The position numbers were made by a program, and so were the translations under genes. A stretch of 64,000 bases of DNA from Epiperipatus broadwayi (taxonomy: Eukaryota > Onychophora > Udeonychophora > Euonychophora > Peripatidae): NCBI GenBank assembly GCA_028023455.1, contig JAQFVV010006231.1, forward strand, positions 2,685,478-2,749,477, given 5' to 3'. This document shows positions 49,841 to 60,019 of the stretch, piece by piece (within the stretch, counting starts at the first letter, position 1; each line of letters starts with the position of its first letter). The notes beneath the pieces are model-generated. The model was not told where the DNA came from and made no database searches. It saw only the letters and a list, made by a program, of their open reading frames with translations.

Positions 49841-50150
49841 AAGGGACTTGAACTCAGACTTTCAAAATAAATTATTTGCAAGGCTTCAACTCAGATTTTC
49901 AAGCTTCCTACAGCTATCCAATCCATCTTATACAACTGATACACATAACCACATGCCTGTGAAAAAGATAAATGATCTCCAATATACATACTTCATGTTG
50001 AACTGATGAGTGCTAGAAATACATATATAGGGAATCATTTATCTTTTTCACATATATGTGTTTGTATATTGGTTGTATAAAATGGATTTGACAGCTATAG
50101 AGAGCTTGAAAGTCTGAGTTCAAGTTCCTTATAATTACATTAAGTTTAAT
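49841..50150. repeat. Dispersed palindromic family, copy with deleted centre
   Basis: Left arm AAGGGACTTGAACTCAGACT followed at once by a second, diverged CAAGGCTTCAACTCAGATTT (a local tandem duplication of the end). The right arm, from about 50025, ends GAGTTCAAGTTCCTTATA. The spacer core present at 36310 is missing. Confidence 0.65.
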
Positions 50151-50271
50151 ATACAAAATATCCATGTATTTAAATATTACATATTCAACCAGTATTCTGC
50201 CTTTCCCTCTTCTGTACAATTGTACATATTAAGGTCCTATGTGTGAGGGGTCAGATTGGCCTAAGGTCTAC

Positions 50272-50592
50272 ATGAGTATGACAATAATATTGGCATCAAC
50301 AAGGGCTTTGAATATTTCATTCTTGGAATTTCAATGATATGGATGGCTGAAGAGTTAGAGAGTAGAGAAGATTGAAACTTTCCCATTAAAGTTTGATGAT
50401 TTGCACTGATTTATATGTGTAGAACACAATGATCTTGACCAACTGATGAGTGCTGGTTCAACACAAACTGCATATATTGGAGATCATTTATCATTTTTAC
50501 ATGTATGTGGTCATGTATATCAGTTGTATAAGATGAATTGGATAGCTGTAGAAAGCATAAAAGTCTGAGTTCAAGTTCTTTATAATTATATT
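50272..50592 (+). repeat. Dispersed palindromic family, one arm plus core
   Basis: From GAGTATGACAATAATATTGG through GGCTGAAGAGTTAGAG and CAACTGATGAGTGCTGGTTC to GAGTTCAAGTTCTTTATA. Same orientation and extent as 13978-14330 and 62705-63045. It lies 120 bp from the preceding copy, so the two may have inserted into each other. Confidence 0.65.
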
Positions 50593-50945
50593 TAGTATAG
50601 AAAATGTACATATGTTTAAATATAAACTTGTTTAAAGTAGTTTAAAATTTGCATTATGCAATCATTCTTTAACTGTGTCAGTAGATTAAACATTATAATA
50701 TTCTGATTAATATATATATATATGATAAACAAAACAAGTTATAAATTTTGTAACTTGCTCTTAGCTTGCATTTTATGATCACTAGATGGAGCTTTATGAA
50801 TAGCTCACTAACAAGCTTTGTTTACATAAATGCTGAGGGAGATAGAATTCAATATCTCTTTTGTTATCTCCAACCTCCAGACCATGGTTTTGAGCTTATC
50901 AGCTCACCTCAGTGGAGAGTAGGCAGAGTAGAAACTAGATCTAAA
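50593..50945. other. Unclassified, slightly less AT-rich
   Basis: Includes GATAAACAAAACAAGT at 50723, which recurs at 51142 in the next element, and a CCTCCAGACCATGG patch near 50875. No gene recognised. Confidence 0.3.
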
Positions 50946-51260
50946 TACTAACTCTACAATCAGTGTTTATGAAACATGTTTCTATCAGTTTGAAAGCATG
51001 AATTTTTCAGATATGTAAATATCTTCAAATCCAGCCAAACAAACTAGACAGCTATATGGATCTGAATTCAGTTCAGTTTCACCATATAGTAAAAGCCTCT
51101 GCAATCTATATCATTTCAAAAACCTTCAAGGGTACATTTATGATAAACAAAACAAGTCTAGTTTGTTTGGCTGGATTTGAAGATATTTACGTATCTGAAA
51201 AATTCATGCTTTCAAATTGATAGAAACCTGTTTCATAAATGCTGATTATAGGGTTAGTAA
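50946..51260. repeat. MITE with ~103-bp inverted repeats
   Basis: 50946-51048 and 51157-51260 are reverse complements, about 93% by eye: GAAAGCATGAATTTTTCAG against CTGAAAAATTCATGCTTTC, and CCAGCCAAACAAACTAGA against TCTAGTTTGTTTGGCTGG. The spacer is 108 bp and non-coding. Confidence 0.8.
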
Positions 51261-51951
51261 ATTAAAATTTTTAGAGGTACAAAAATATTAATTAGAAATT
51301 AATTAAATAAAAATTTGTTTTGAAGTAATTTCATCTTTTAAAATTTATTGTTAATGTATTTTTTTATATGTAATCAAAATATGTTTTTTAGTTACATACT
51401 GAATAAAAGTTGAATTTTTTTTGGCCAATATTTTTTGTTTATAATGAAAGCAGCAATTATCTTGCTGTATCAGAAATCCTAATAAATTATGAGGATGCTA
51501 ACTAAAAATTCAATAAGTAAATGTTATTTTCAACTTATGTTTAAAAGTCTTTGATCACATAAAGTTGATTAATAATTTCATAATGCATTTTTTTTAGCCA
51601 AAATATTTTAAATTTACTTCATCAACATTTTTGCTTTGAATGGGATTAGCATTTATGAGAATATTAACCAAAATTGAATGAATATATTTTAGCTAATGTA
51701 CACATTTAAAAATTTATTATTAATGACATTGTTATTGCATGTGATCAAAATTTGTTTTTGATTATGTATTGAACTGAATGAAACTTATATATAGTGCTAT
51801 TTATAATGAAAGACTTATTTATCTTAGATGTATTATAAATTGCAGTATAAACTGTTTACACAGATACTAAATGAAAATTAGATAAATAGAATAATCATCA
51901 GAAATATTACCAAATTTACCACTTCCTTTATTTTGCTATAATATCATATAT
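51261..51951. other. Intron sequence, nothing recognised
   Basis: AT-rich. AATTTATT(G/A)TTAATG..AT and TGATCAAAAT-like blocks recur near 51345 and 51715, probably a decayed duplication. Confidence 0.35.
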
Positions 51952-52189
51952 AAATGCAATTTATCCACTCTACTTTGAATACTTTTTAGCAAAAATCTTT
52001 TATTGTATATATATATATGGATACACAATCTTGTTTTGACTGTCCTGCAATCTTCTACAGAGATCTTCAGAGCCATTTTTCTCTGAAGAAGTCTGCAGGA
52101 CAGTCGAAATGTAAGATTGTGTATGCATTTATGTACAATAAAAGATTTTTGCTAAAAAGTGTTCAAAGTAGAGTGGATAAATTGCATTT
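51952..52189. repeat. Head-to-head inverted pair of the hammerhead-like repeat, copy C
   Basis: AAATGCAATTTATCCACTCT at the left end is the complement of AGAGTGGATAAATTGCATTT at the right end. GCAAAAATCTTTTATTGTA is matched by its complement too. The right half holds CTGAAGAAGTCTGCAGGACA then GTCGAAA. The left half, on the minus strand, has GAAGATTGCAGGACAGTCAA. The two arms meet around 52070-52090. Confidence 0.75.
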
Positions 52190-53667
52190 AGAATAATTAT
52201 ATTTCTAATTATTTATATTGCATTTTATTATTGGACAATATATTGTCCAGGCTTGTATATTCAAATAATTATTATATATAATGAATAACACATTTATTGT
52301 TCTCCACTTTCTTTTTATTATTTGTTATGAATGTTATCATTTTATCTTCTGATGACATTACTTTCATAAAGTGACTATCCTATGGTATGATAAATCTTAC
52401 AAAATGGCAGACATTTTTTTTTAAAAATCATTATAGTAAATTGATGAGTGATAATCAAAATGATAAGTATAAATTGATAATGATTGCTATGGTAAATCAA
52501 TGTGTAAAGATCATTATGTGAGAAAGAGGTAAATGTATTTATTGAAAAGTGGCTATTGTGAATGAGAGTATTAAAATATATGCTATTTATACTTTTTGTA
52601 TTACAGATATCTTATTCAAAAGAAGGAATTACATTCTGTTTTTGTTTTCAATTTTTTTTTTAAAAAAAAAAATTTAATTAATTTTTTTATTTATTGTAAA
52701 ATTCTGAACATTTTTGTTGATATTTTACATATTGTTTTTTTTTTTTTTTTGCTGTTGTTGTTGATGTTCTAAATAATCGTTTGTCCTTTATAAAAATCAA
52801 TTAGAAAACTATTATATTTTTAATTATGCAAATATATTTAATTAACTCTATTAAATGCAAAGTAATTTGTGAAGCACGATTATTTTGATTTTTTTTTTTT
52901 TTTAAAAAAAAATTCGTGTAAATATTCTATATATACAATAATATATTTGTTTTGTCTATTTACCTTTCAAAATCAAATAAATCAGCAATTGTATCCTTGA
53001 ACTAATAATAATAAGTTTTTATTTATTATCTATGGGAGAAAATAATTTTATATGTGCTTTTAGTGAAAGCTTTGCAAACAAACTGTCTAGTAATACAATT
53101 AAAATTACAACAACTGTTTACTTTGACGTTCAGTTTAAAGTAAACACATAAAAAGATAAAACAATATTCGCATACACATTATGGTTTATTTAAGCAGTAA
53201 CCGTGATTTCAATTATTTAAAAAATAAATTTTTGTTGTGATTTTATATTTAATTTATGTTATTCTAATTGTGGTTTCAGTTTCAGTGAAACAATAACAGA
53301 TTTGTTTTCATTTTAGAATTTTTTAAACATTTGTTAATTAGAAAGAAACAATATAATGCTATTATATTTCAATCAGTTAATGATCTTTTGTATCTGGATT
53401 GTTTCAAAGAAGAACAGATTTGTAGAAACTATCTTTTTAATTAAACTGCTTATATATTAGTCATAATTTATCAATTGACGGATGGTGAGGGAGAATAGTC
53501 TATGTTTTGTTGTATATATACACATCAACATTATTAACATCCATTTATAAATTATTAGTTTGGCCATTTTAACTCTAGAAAAGAAAATAAGATAAAGAAA
53601 TACAACAAATTAACAGTGATTTTTGTGATAACCACATCTATTTATTACATGCTGATTCTAAAACCAT
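52190..53667. other. No gene recognised
   Basis: Very AT-rich with long T and A homopolymers (52646-52680, 52734-52750, 52890-52910). Confidence 0.45.
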
Positions 53668-53673
53668 TTTATT
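53668..53673 (-). terminator. Poly(A) signal for the 53.7-kb exon candidate
   Basis: AATAAA on the minus strand, 44 bases after the stop codon at 53718. Confidence 0.4.
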
Positions 53674-53717
53674 TGCATCTTGACTAATCTGAGTTCTTCA
53701 TTGTATTTCATCTTCAA

Positions 53718-53841
53718 TTACACTCCCTCAGTGATCGCATCCTTGATATAGTTTTTATAATATGAATGAAGTGCTCTTTTCTCATTAAGATACTTGAGTA
53801 TCCATTCTGCAATGTAAGGGAGATGGGAGGCCTCTTCACAT
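53718..53841 (-). CDS. Candidate terminal exon of an unknown host gene
   Basis: On the minus strand an acceptor CACATTTATTACAG ends at 53842. One base completes a codon, then 40 codons follow without a stop and TAA at 53718. The peptide reads CEEASHLPYIAEWILKYLNE, then KRALHSYYKNYIKDAITEGV. It is rich in aromatic residues and alternates charged and hydrophobic positions as an alpha-helical protein would. A poly(A) signal lies at the right distance downstream. I do not recognise the family. The gene would be antisense to PLD, nested in its intron or beyond its end. A retrocopy fragment is the alternative. Confidence 0.4.
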
Positions 53842-53999
53842 CTGTAATAAATGTGTAATCTTGTGATGACATCAAATTGAAAGAAAATAAACTCTGCGAT
53901 GTATATCGAAAACGTGATTTTCTTTGTGATATTTCAACATTTTTTTCAGTTATTGTCCAAATTTTTACTTTTATTTTGTTTTCATAATTTCATAAGACA

Positions 54000-54327
54000 G
54001 AGACTGATGAACATTTTATCACTGCAATTAAAGATCAGACAGCAGTGACTCTGTTGAAAGCAATCAAACACGATCATAGAAGAGCGTTCTACTATATATT
54101 TGGACTGCTGGAATACCTACAAAAGTGATGAATTGAGGAATTCTGGCTATGAGAATTTTCACATAAACCACACATAATTTTGTCGATCCAGAAACTGGGA
54201 TTCACACACACAACTGTCAAAAGATTGTGAGGTCTTCACGAAATGGCAAAATAAACAGCAGCGAGGGACATCAAGGCAACACCTCGACTCATACCTGCCC
54301 GAATTTATGTGGCATAGATTACATTAA
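54000..54327 (+). pseudogene. Merlin-type (ISXO2-like) DDE transposase relic
   Basis: Read across several frameshifts, the plus strand gives DQTAVTLLKAIKHD, then STIYLDCWNTYKSDELRNSG (the D-x-W that carries the second catalytic Asp), YENFHINHT, NFVDPETGIHT, and finally QRGTSRQHLDSYLPEFMWHR. NHS.NFVDP.TG.HTQ....W followed by YL.EFMWR is the signature of the ISXO2-like/IS1016 transposase fold used by animal Merlin transposons. The N-terminal zinc ribbon and first Asp region are not visible. At least three frameshifts make it a fossil. Its inverted ends were not found. Confidence 0.75.
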
Positions 54328-54881
54328 AATGATGATACATTTTTTGTATACTCAATGATATCAAAAAAAATTTCTACCAGGATGAAAAGCAGTAATAAAA
54401 GTCTTATAATTTATATTTTTTTATTGTTGTGAATTTTTTGTTTCCTTTTTTTTTTTAAAAAAGTATGCTTATTATCATTTTTTGTGGAAAATCACAACAC
54501 ACTCTGCAATCATATGTTTAATAAAACTCAATTTGGGAGGGAAATTTTTCAGGTTAGGTCTCCATTTCTGTGTTAACAGTAAATGTCAAATTGGTTGTTT
54601 CAACATGATCAATTCCTGTTATTTATTAGAGGATAAGTAGTATATGTGTGTATTTTGTGTGCTTTTGTAAATAATATTTAAAATTATAATTTAGTGATTG
54701 TTTTGTGCACTGTGTAATGGTCTCTTTTATTCTACATATTTTTGGAGGTCAAGAAAATATACTTTTTAAGATAACAAATTTTTGGTTTAAAGTGTTGTTT
54801 TTAAATATCCATTTTTTCCTCAAAATCCTACATATCTTCTTTTATTTATATAGCTTTAGTTGTGTGTGAAAATGGTATTTT
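54328..54881. other. No gene recognised
   Basis: AT-rich flank of the Merlin relic. Confidence 0.4.
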
Positions 54882-55136
54882 TAGTCCTGCAACATAGTAT
54901 TAAATCTGCTGTGCCTTTTCACATTCATATCAACCTGCCGATAACTTTGTAAATCTCATGAAAATATCATGTACAAGATCTGTGTACACATTATTTTTTC
55001 GCAAATCTTGCAAAAATTATCATGTACATGGTCCATGTACACATTATTTTGGTCAGATCATAAGATTACAAAGTTATCAGTGGATTGATATGAATGTGAA
55101 AAGGCGTAGCAAGTCTAATACCATGTTGCAGGACTA
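54882..55136. mobile_element. 251-bp MITE with TA target-site duplication
   Basis: Inverted ends GTCCTGCAACATAGTATTA and TAATACCATGTTGCAGGAC extend over about 72 bp on each side and are flanked by TA. The spacer holds a direct duplication (ATCATGTAC......GTACACATTATTTT twice). A TA duplication fits Tc1/mariner-type mobilisation, but the end sequence is not one that I recognise. Confidence 0.75.
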
Positions 55137-56550
55137 ATACTCAAGTATCCTCATTAATATTATGGTTAAGTTTATCATTAAATATTTTAGGAAATCTATC
55201 ACTCATCTTCATTTAAATATAAACTTCATTAACACTTCCAATTTTTATTTATTTATAACAGTTTTGAGTGTCCTCATGGTCTTCTTCAGATCTTAAACTT
55301 TTCCTACTACCTCCACCTTTCCTCCATTTTAATCCAATTAGAATATGCTCTTAAAATCATAGTTTGATATTATGCATAATGGTAATCTGAAAACATATTA
55401 ATTGGACTTATAATTTTCCCATAATATTTTTATATTAGTGAATTTTCTTAAATGGAAATGCTTCAGTGCCTTTGTGTTGCATTGGTAGAGAGTTGCACTT
55501 TTACATACAAGCCTGCCTTTCTGTTTAAAAAATTTCCAATAGAATAACAAAACCAACACATATTGTACATCTAAGAATTAAAAAGGTGAACAGTTGTTTT
55601 TATTTGAAGTAGTTCAAATAAAAAAACCTTACCATCAAATCTCTACCATATCTTCATGAAGCTATTTCAAAGATTAATGTTATAAAAAAAGGAAAACAAA
55701 ACTTGAAGCCAGTGCACATTTTTGTTTAACACCAGTTTTCATTTAAAGTGTTGCTTAATGTGTTCGCAACTAATAAATAATATTTCATCTTATATTATTG
55801 TGTACTAGCTGTGTAATATGGATATAACTTTTGTGAACAAACTGATATCATAAGCATTGCCATACTTTTCAACTTTACTAAGCCACATGATATAAATAAT
55901 ACTTTTACTCTTGTCTTTTTTTTTTTTAATTTCTTTCAATTTCTAAAACAATACTGAGTTCCTTGTAATGATCATCAATACATTAAAAATACTTGTTCTG
56001 GAATGAATATCAATTATATGTCACAATAATTAATGCAATTTTTTTTTTAATTTTATAAGTTGGAAAAATAGAAACTTCTTTGTTGACGCAACTTCATAGA
56101 TTCCCATATTTGTATAATTTTGATTAATTTTAAAGCTATATAAATTACCAGCATGTTTTAAAACTTTTCTAGGCATCAGATAAAACCCATGATATTTCTG
56201 TTTTTAAGACTATATTGACTGTTTTAACCTTCAATGATTATAAGCAGTATATGATATCGCTAGAAATTTTGCTCTGCCTTAATTTCATTGAAATTTTTTA
56301 AATTAAACAGATATCCATTTCACTATATATTTATGTATATCTATACTTTGCAAAATTTCAATTAGCTTGAGTTTTGCTTGCATAATGTACATTTTATACC
56401 ATTTTCAGGAAAGTTTAGAAGTATGTCGTACAGCTGTAGTCTAAACAATAGTAATTTTGTTTCTGGTCTGTAATTATTTTTTTACACAAATATAATATTT
56501 TTATAAGTAATGCTTACAATAATCAAAATCAATTTTTTTTTATTAATAAT
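55137..56550. other. No gene recognised
   Basis: AT-rich, no sustained frame. Confidence 0.45.
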
Positions 56551-56576
56551 AATGATGATGATGATGATGATGATGA
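56551..56576. repeat. (ATG)n microsatellite
   Basis: Eight or nine ATG units in a row. Confidence 0.9.
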
Positions 56577-56650
56577 AATAAATTATTATTCTTGTCTAAA
56601 AGAAAGCAATCAATTGATTCTAGTTAAAAGCAGTACCAGTTATATTTTAG

Positions 56651-56784
56651 ACTAAAGTAGTTTTTTTTTTCATATGTCATAGCATCTGCCGGGACGCGAA
56701 CCCACACCCGTCTGCAACCAACTACTTGTTGCATGGCGGCTGCGATACCTCTCGGCTAACAACGCAAGACACTAAAGTAGTTTT
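56651..56784 (-). mobile_element. tRNA-derived SINE with perfect 14-bp target-site duplication
   Basis: ACTAAAGTAGTTTT occurs at 56651-56664 and 56771-56784. Between them, on the minus strand, lies a ~100-bp unit: TTAGCCGAGAGGTATCGC (A box and D arm), GGGTTCGCGTCCCGGC (B box and T arm), a short GCTATGACATATG tail and poly(A). Complete pol III promoter, A tail and exact duplication mean a recent, full-length insertion made by a LINE machinery. The tail matches the fragment at 37062-37124. The tRNA of origin is not certain. Confidence 0.9.
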
Positions 56785-57146
56785 ATTTATCCATTTTTTC
56801 AATCTACGACTATATATTTATTTTATATAAATATTGTAATACTTATTGTAAATAATTCTCAAAATAAAAGGAATTAAATTTGGAATCTTAATTATATCAT
56901 AAAATAATAATTTTCTTAAAAAAGGTCTCACATATCATTACATTATAAATGACATTGTAGCCATTGTAGGTTAACTTCATTAAATAGGATATCTCTGACT
57001 AAATCTAAAGAATTGAGAGTGTTGATTATTTTTTAATAATAATATGAGAATTACAATTACTTCACTCAATAATCCACTAAATTAATAAGGTTATATGATT
57101 TTTCAGGTCTCTATGATTATTTTCCACCTTCTTCAAAAACTGAGTA
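56785..57146. other. No gene recognised
   Basis: AT-rich. Confidence 0.4.
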
Positions 57147-57994
57147 TACGAGGGAGTACCTAAAAATAACTGGAATTTTGTAATAAAAAATAGTGTATTT
57201 ATTTTTAAATGTTATAAATTGAATCTCCTTCAAATTCCTAACTGTTTGATGCAGTAGACAGAAGTAAATGAATTTTCCACTTTTCAAAGTAGTCCTGAAA
57301 CTCGTGCAAAATGATGTCTTTTAATGTCTCCATTGTTTTTCACTTCATTTCCAAGTCCACAAAAGTTTTCTTTTGATGCATTTTTTCATTCAGGAGAACA
57401 AAAAGAAGTCATACAGAATAAGATCAGGTGAATATGGCTGATTGATAAGCTAGGTCTTGCAGTTTCTAATTAAAAATTGTATCACATTCAAAGCCTGCTC
57501 TCCCCACTTTGCTACAAATTAGGACATTTTCATTTTACCACATCATGCAAACTTTGTAGAACATATAGGTTGATCATTATAAATAATTCTGAGTGAACTA
57601 TGGTGTTTTCATCCAAAATAAAATTGGCATTATTTTGATATTGGACTTTGCTTGCCACACATTTTGAAATGTGATTGAATTTGACACATCCATTAAATCT
57701 TTCATAAAGTTGTGTTTTTCCCAGAGCAGTTTGTTTGTAACCTATTTCAAGCATTACAACTGTTCTCCTGCCATTTTTTATAACAGAAACCAGAATTTCA
57801 TCCTCATCTTTTCAACCATTACAAAAATCAACAAATAAATAAGATGCATTTAACAAAAACATTTATTGTGCTGCAGCATGACTTGGCATACTGATGTAAG
57901 GAGTCCCTATGAGAGACATTTAGCAACAGAGGCATGTATTACAATTCATTTGCCTTTTAGAAATGATTCCAATTATTTTTGATTACCCCTCATA
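57147..57994 (-). mobile_element. mariner-type transposon, decayed, ~850 bp
   Basis: Ends are inverted repeats: TACGAGGGAGTACCTAAAAA and the complement of TTTTTGATTACCCCTCATA, followed inside by AATAACTGGAAT-like sequence on both sides, with TA at the borders. This ACGAGGG...terminus with TA duplication is typical of mariner. The length is about two thirds of a full element, and the coding part has lost a central segment. Confidence 0.85.
57190..57760 (-). pseudogene. mariner transposase relic
   Basis: On the minus strand MLEIGYKQTALGKTQLYERF corresponds to the helix-turn-helix region. FILDENTIVHSEL matches the FFD..GIVH.EF block that carries the first catalytic Asp (here FILDEN). INQPYSPDLILYDFFLFS is the YSPDLAP.DFFLF motif with the last catalytic Asp of the DD34D triad, and ILHEFQDYFEKWK is the C-terminal EF...F..W block. 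Stops and frameshifts interrupt all of it, and the segment between the HTH and first Asp is shortened. Confidence 0.8.
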
Positions 57995-58341
57995 AAATGG
58001 TTCCTAATGTCATATGATTGTATTTTCTATTATCACCCTTAAGTTTTTTTGTTGGGTGATATTTTCCTTTAAATACTTATATTATCTGTAAAATTTCAGA
58101 TTTATTATTTGCTCAAGCATAGACTGAATTTTAATCAAGTGACCAATAATACCATCATTGTCTGAGAACTACATAGGAGTAATTATATTTACAATATACT
58201 CCTTAAAAGGTGTCACTTTTCAAGTAACATACTCTACTTTAAAATTTAAATTAGTGATGTTAATGTCCAACAATTTCTAAAGAATAATCATCAAATTTCC
58301 TAGCATTGTGTTTGGGTTAGAATCTTTTTTATAAGTTTAGG
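57995..58341. other. No gene recognised
   Basis: AT-rich spacer between the mariner relic and the gypsy element. Confidence 0.4.
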
Positions 58342-58944
58342 TCTTATAGTCCTCCCTTCTCTCAGTAATGGACTATTCCAGATTCCTCCTTATCTGATCG
58401 GATTAAGCATTGTTTGCCACAGGCCAATAGGCTGATGTATAGCTAAAACATAGCCAATGATTATTACAGGCCAAAAGCAATGATGCTTCAAGTATTTTCA
58501 GTAAGGTCAGGGATCTGGCTATAAATAGTCAGCCTTTTGTGAGAGTCAGGGAAGAACATCTGTCTAATCTGAAGAGACTGCATGCATTCTCCCAGGGAAG
58601 CGCTGCTAACCTGAACATCAGTCAGCATTCCCACTAATAGCAATCCACTATTTGTCTATACAGCTAGGCAAGTCCACAGAGGGATCAGACACTGCCTAAG
58701 ACTAATGTTTACTCGAGGCAAGCTGTCTTGTACAGGTGGAAGAGCCATTCTTCTTACCCATGAGGCAAGCTATCAGGTGTAGCTGGAAGCGGTAGAACCA
58801 CAAGACTCAGATTCAAGAATTCCAGTATAACTATTGTTTAGTTTATTGTATATAGTTGTGAATAATAAATATTATATTAATTGTAATACTAGTATTAATA
58901 TTAATTTCTGTAGGTTGGTTCTGTAATTCAGACCAAACACAACA
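58342..58944 (+). repeat. 5' LTR of the gypsy element
   Basis: Begins TCTTATAGTCCTCC and ends CAGACCAAACACAACA. It contains TATA (CTATAAATAG, 58519-58528) and, further on, AATAAATATT. About 85-90% identical by eye to 61459-62033, but carries an extra ~50-bp stretch near 58400-58450 that the 3' LTR lacks. The divergence shows that the insertion is not recent. Confidence 0.85.
58518..58528 (+). promoter_or_regulatory. LTR TATA box
   Basis: GCTATAAATAG, conserved in the 3' LTR at about 61590-61600. Confidence 0.6.
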
Positions 58945-58950
58945 GATTTT

Positions 58951-58964
58951 TGGTGCAGTCAGAC
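58951..58964 (+). other. Primer-binding site, tRNA-Ser-like, duplicated
   Basis: TGGTGCAGTCAGAC lies six bases after the LTR. It matches TGGCGCAGTCG, the complement of an animal tRNA-Ser 3' end, with C-to-T and G-to-A changes as expected from CpG decay. The site is repeated 72 bases on (59023) because a block from the LTR end to the leader is tandemly duplicated. Confidence 0.55.
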
Positions 58965-59414
58965 AAAAGATTTTTTCCCCCATGACAAATCTGTGATTTA
59001 ATAACCAAACACAACAGATTTTTGGTGCAGTCAGACAAAAGATTTTTTTTTCCCCATGGCTGGAAAAAGAAAAAAACTTGAGATCATAAATATGTGAGTG
59101 CGCACTTATAGACATAAGTTACAAATCTGTGATTATTAAATCACACCTAAATATTATCCAAGTAAAATACACGAATACATATTTACTAAACAGTGATTAT
59201 TAAAATCACTTATTTCAGGATAAATAAAAAGTAAAATACATCATGTTTGCTAAACAGTGATTGTTGAAATAATTTATTTTTAGGAAAACAAAAAATAAAA
59301 TATGTGCGAATATGCAAGTATAGACATTTGTTGTATTTTCTAAACAGTCATTGTTAAAATCACTTATTTCTGGGAGGAAAAATAAAGTGATCATAAACAT
59401 GATTGGTGGTTCAT

Positions 59415-60019
59415 AAACCAATCAAAATTGGCCATTCTAAAAAAGGCAGAAGCTCACCCTAGCGAAGTAAAAAGTCTGTCAAAGATAACCACATCGAGTG
59501 CTTACTCGCAATAAATACGAAACAAATATTTTTCTCATGTTATAACAAAAAAAAAAAAAAGAATAGCTAATATAATTGGCTTGATGGAAGCTTTTGACCC
59601 AAGGTTCTCTGAGAATTGGTCAAGTTACAAAGAGAATCTGATCTTTTATATGCAGGCTAATCAGATTAAAAAGTCTGAAATAAAATTAGTGACACTGATG
59701 ACAATAATTGAGTCACAGACAAACCAATAAAAATTGGTCATTCTAAAAAAGACAGAAGCTCACCCTAGTGGAGTACAAAGTCTGTCAAAAATAACTGTAT
59801 CAAGTGGTTACTCACAATAAATATAAAACAATTATTTTTTTTATGTTATAATAGAAAAAATAAAAGAATGGCTAATATAATTGGCTTGATGGAAGCTTTT
59901 GACCCAGGGTTCTCTGAGAACTGGTCAAGCTACAAAGAGCATCTGATCTTTTATATGCAGGCTAATCATATTAAAAAAGTCTGAAATAAAATTAGTCAAA
60001 CTGATGACAATAATTGAAT
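59415..60019 (+). repeat. 305-bp tandem duplication covering the leader and start of gag
   Basis: 59415-59719 and 59720-60019 are two copies, about 90% alike by eye. Both hold AGACAGAAGCTCACCCTAG-like leader sequence and the first ~60 codons of gag (GLMEAFDP.FSENWSSYKE). The period is exact at several anchor points (for example 59581 and 59886). Confidence 0.85.
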
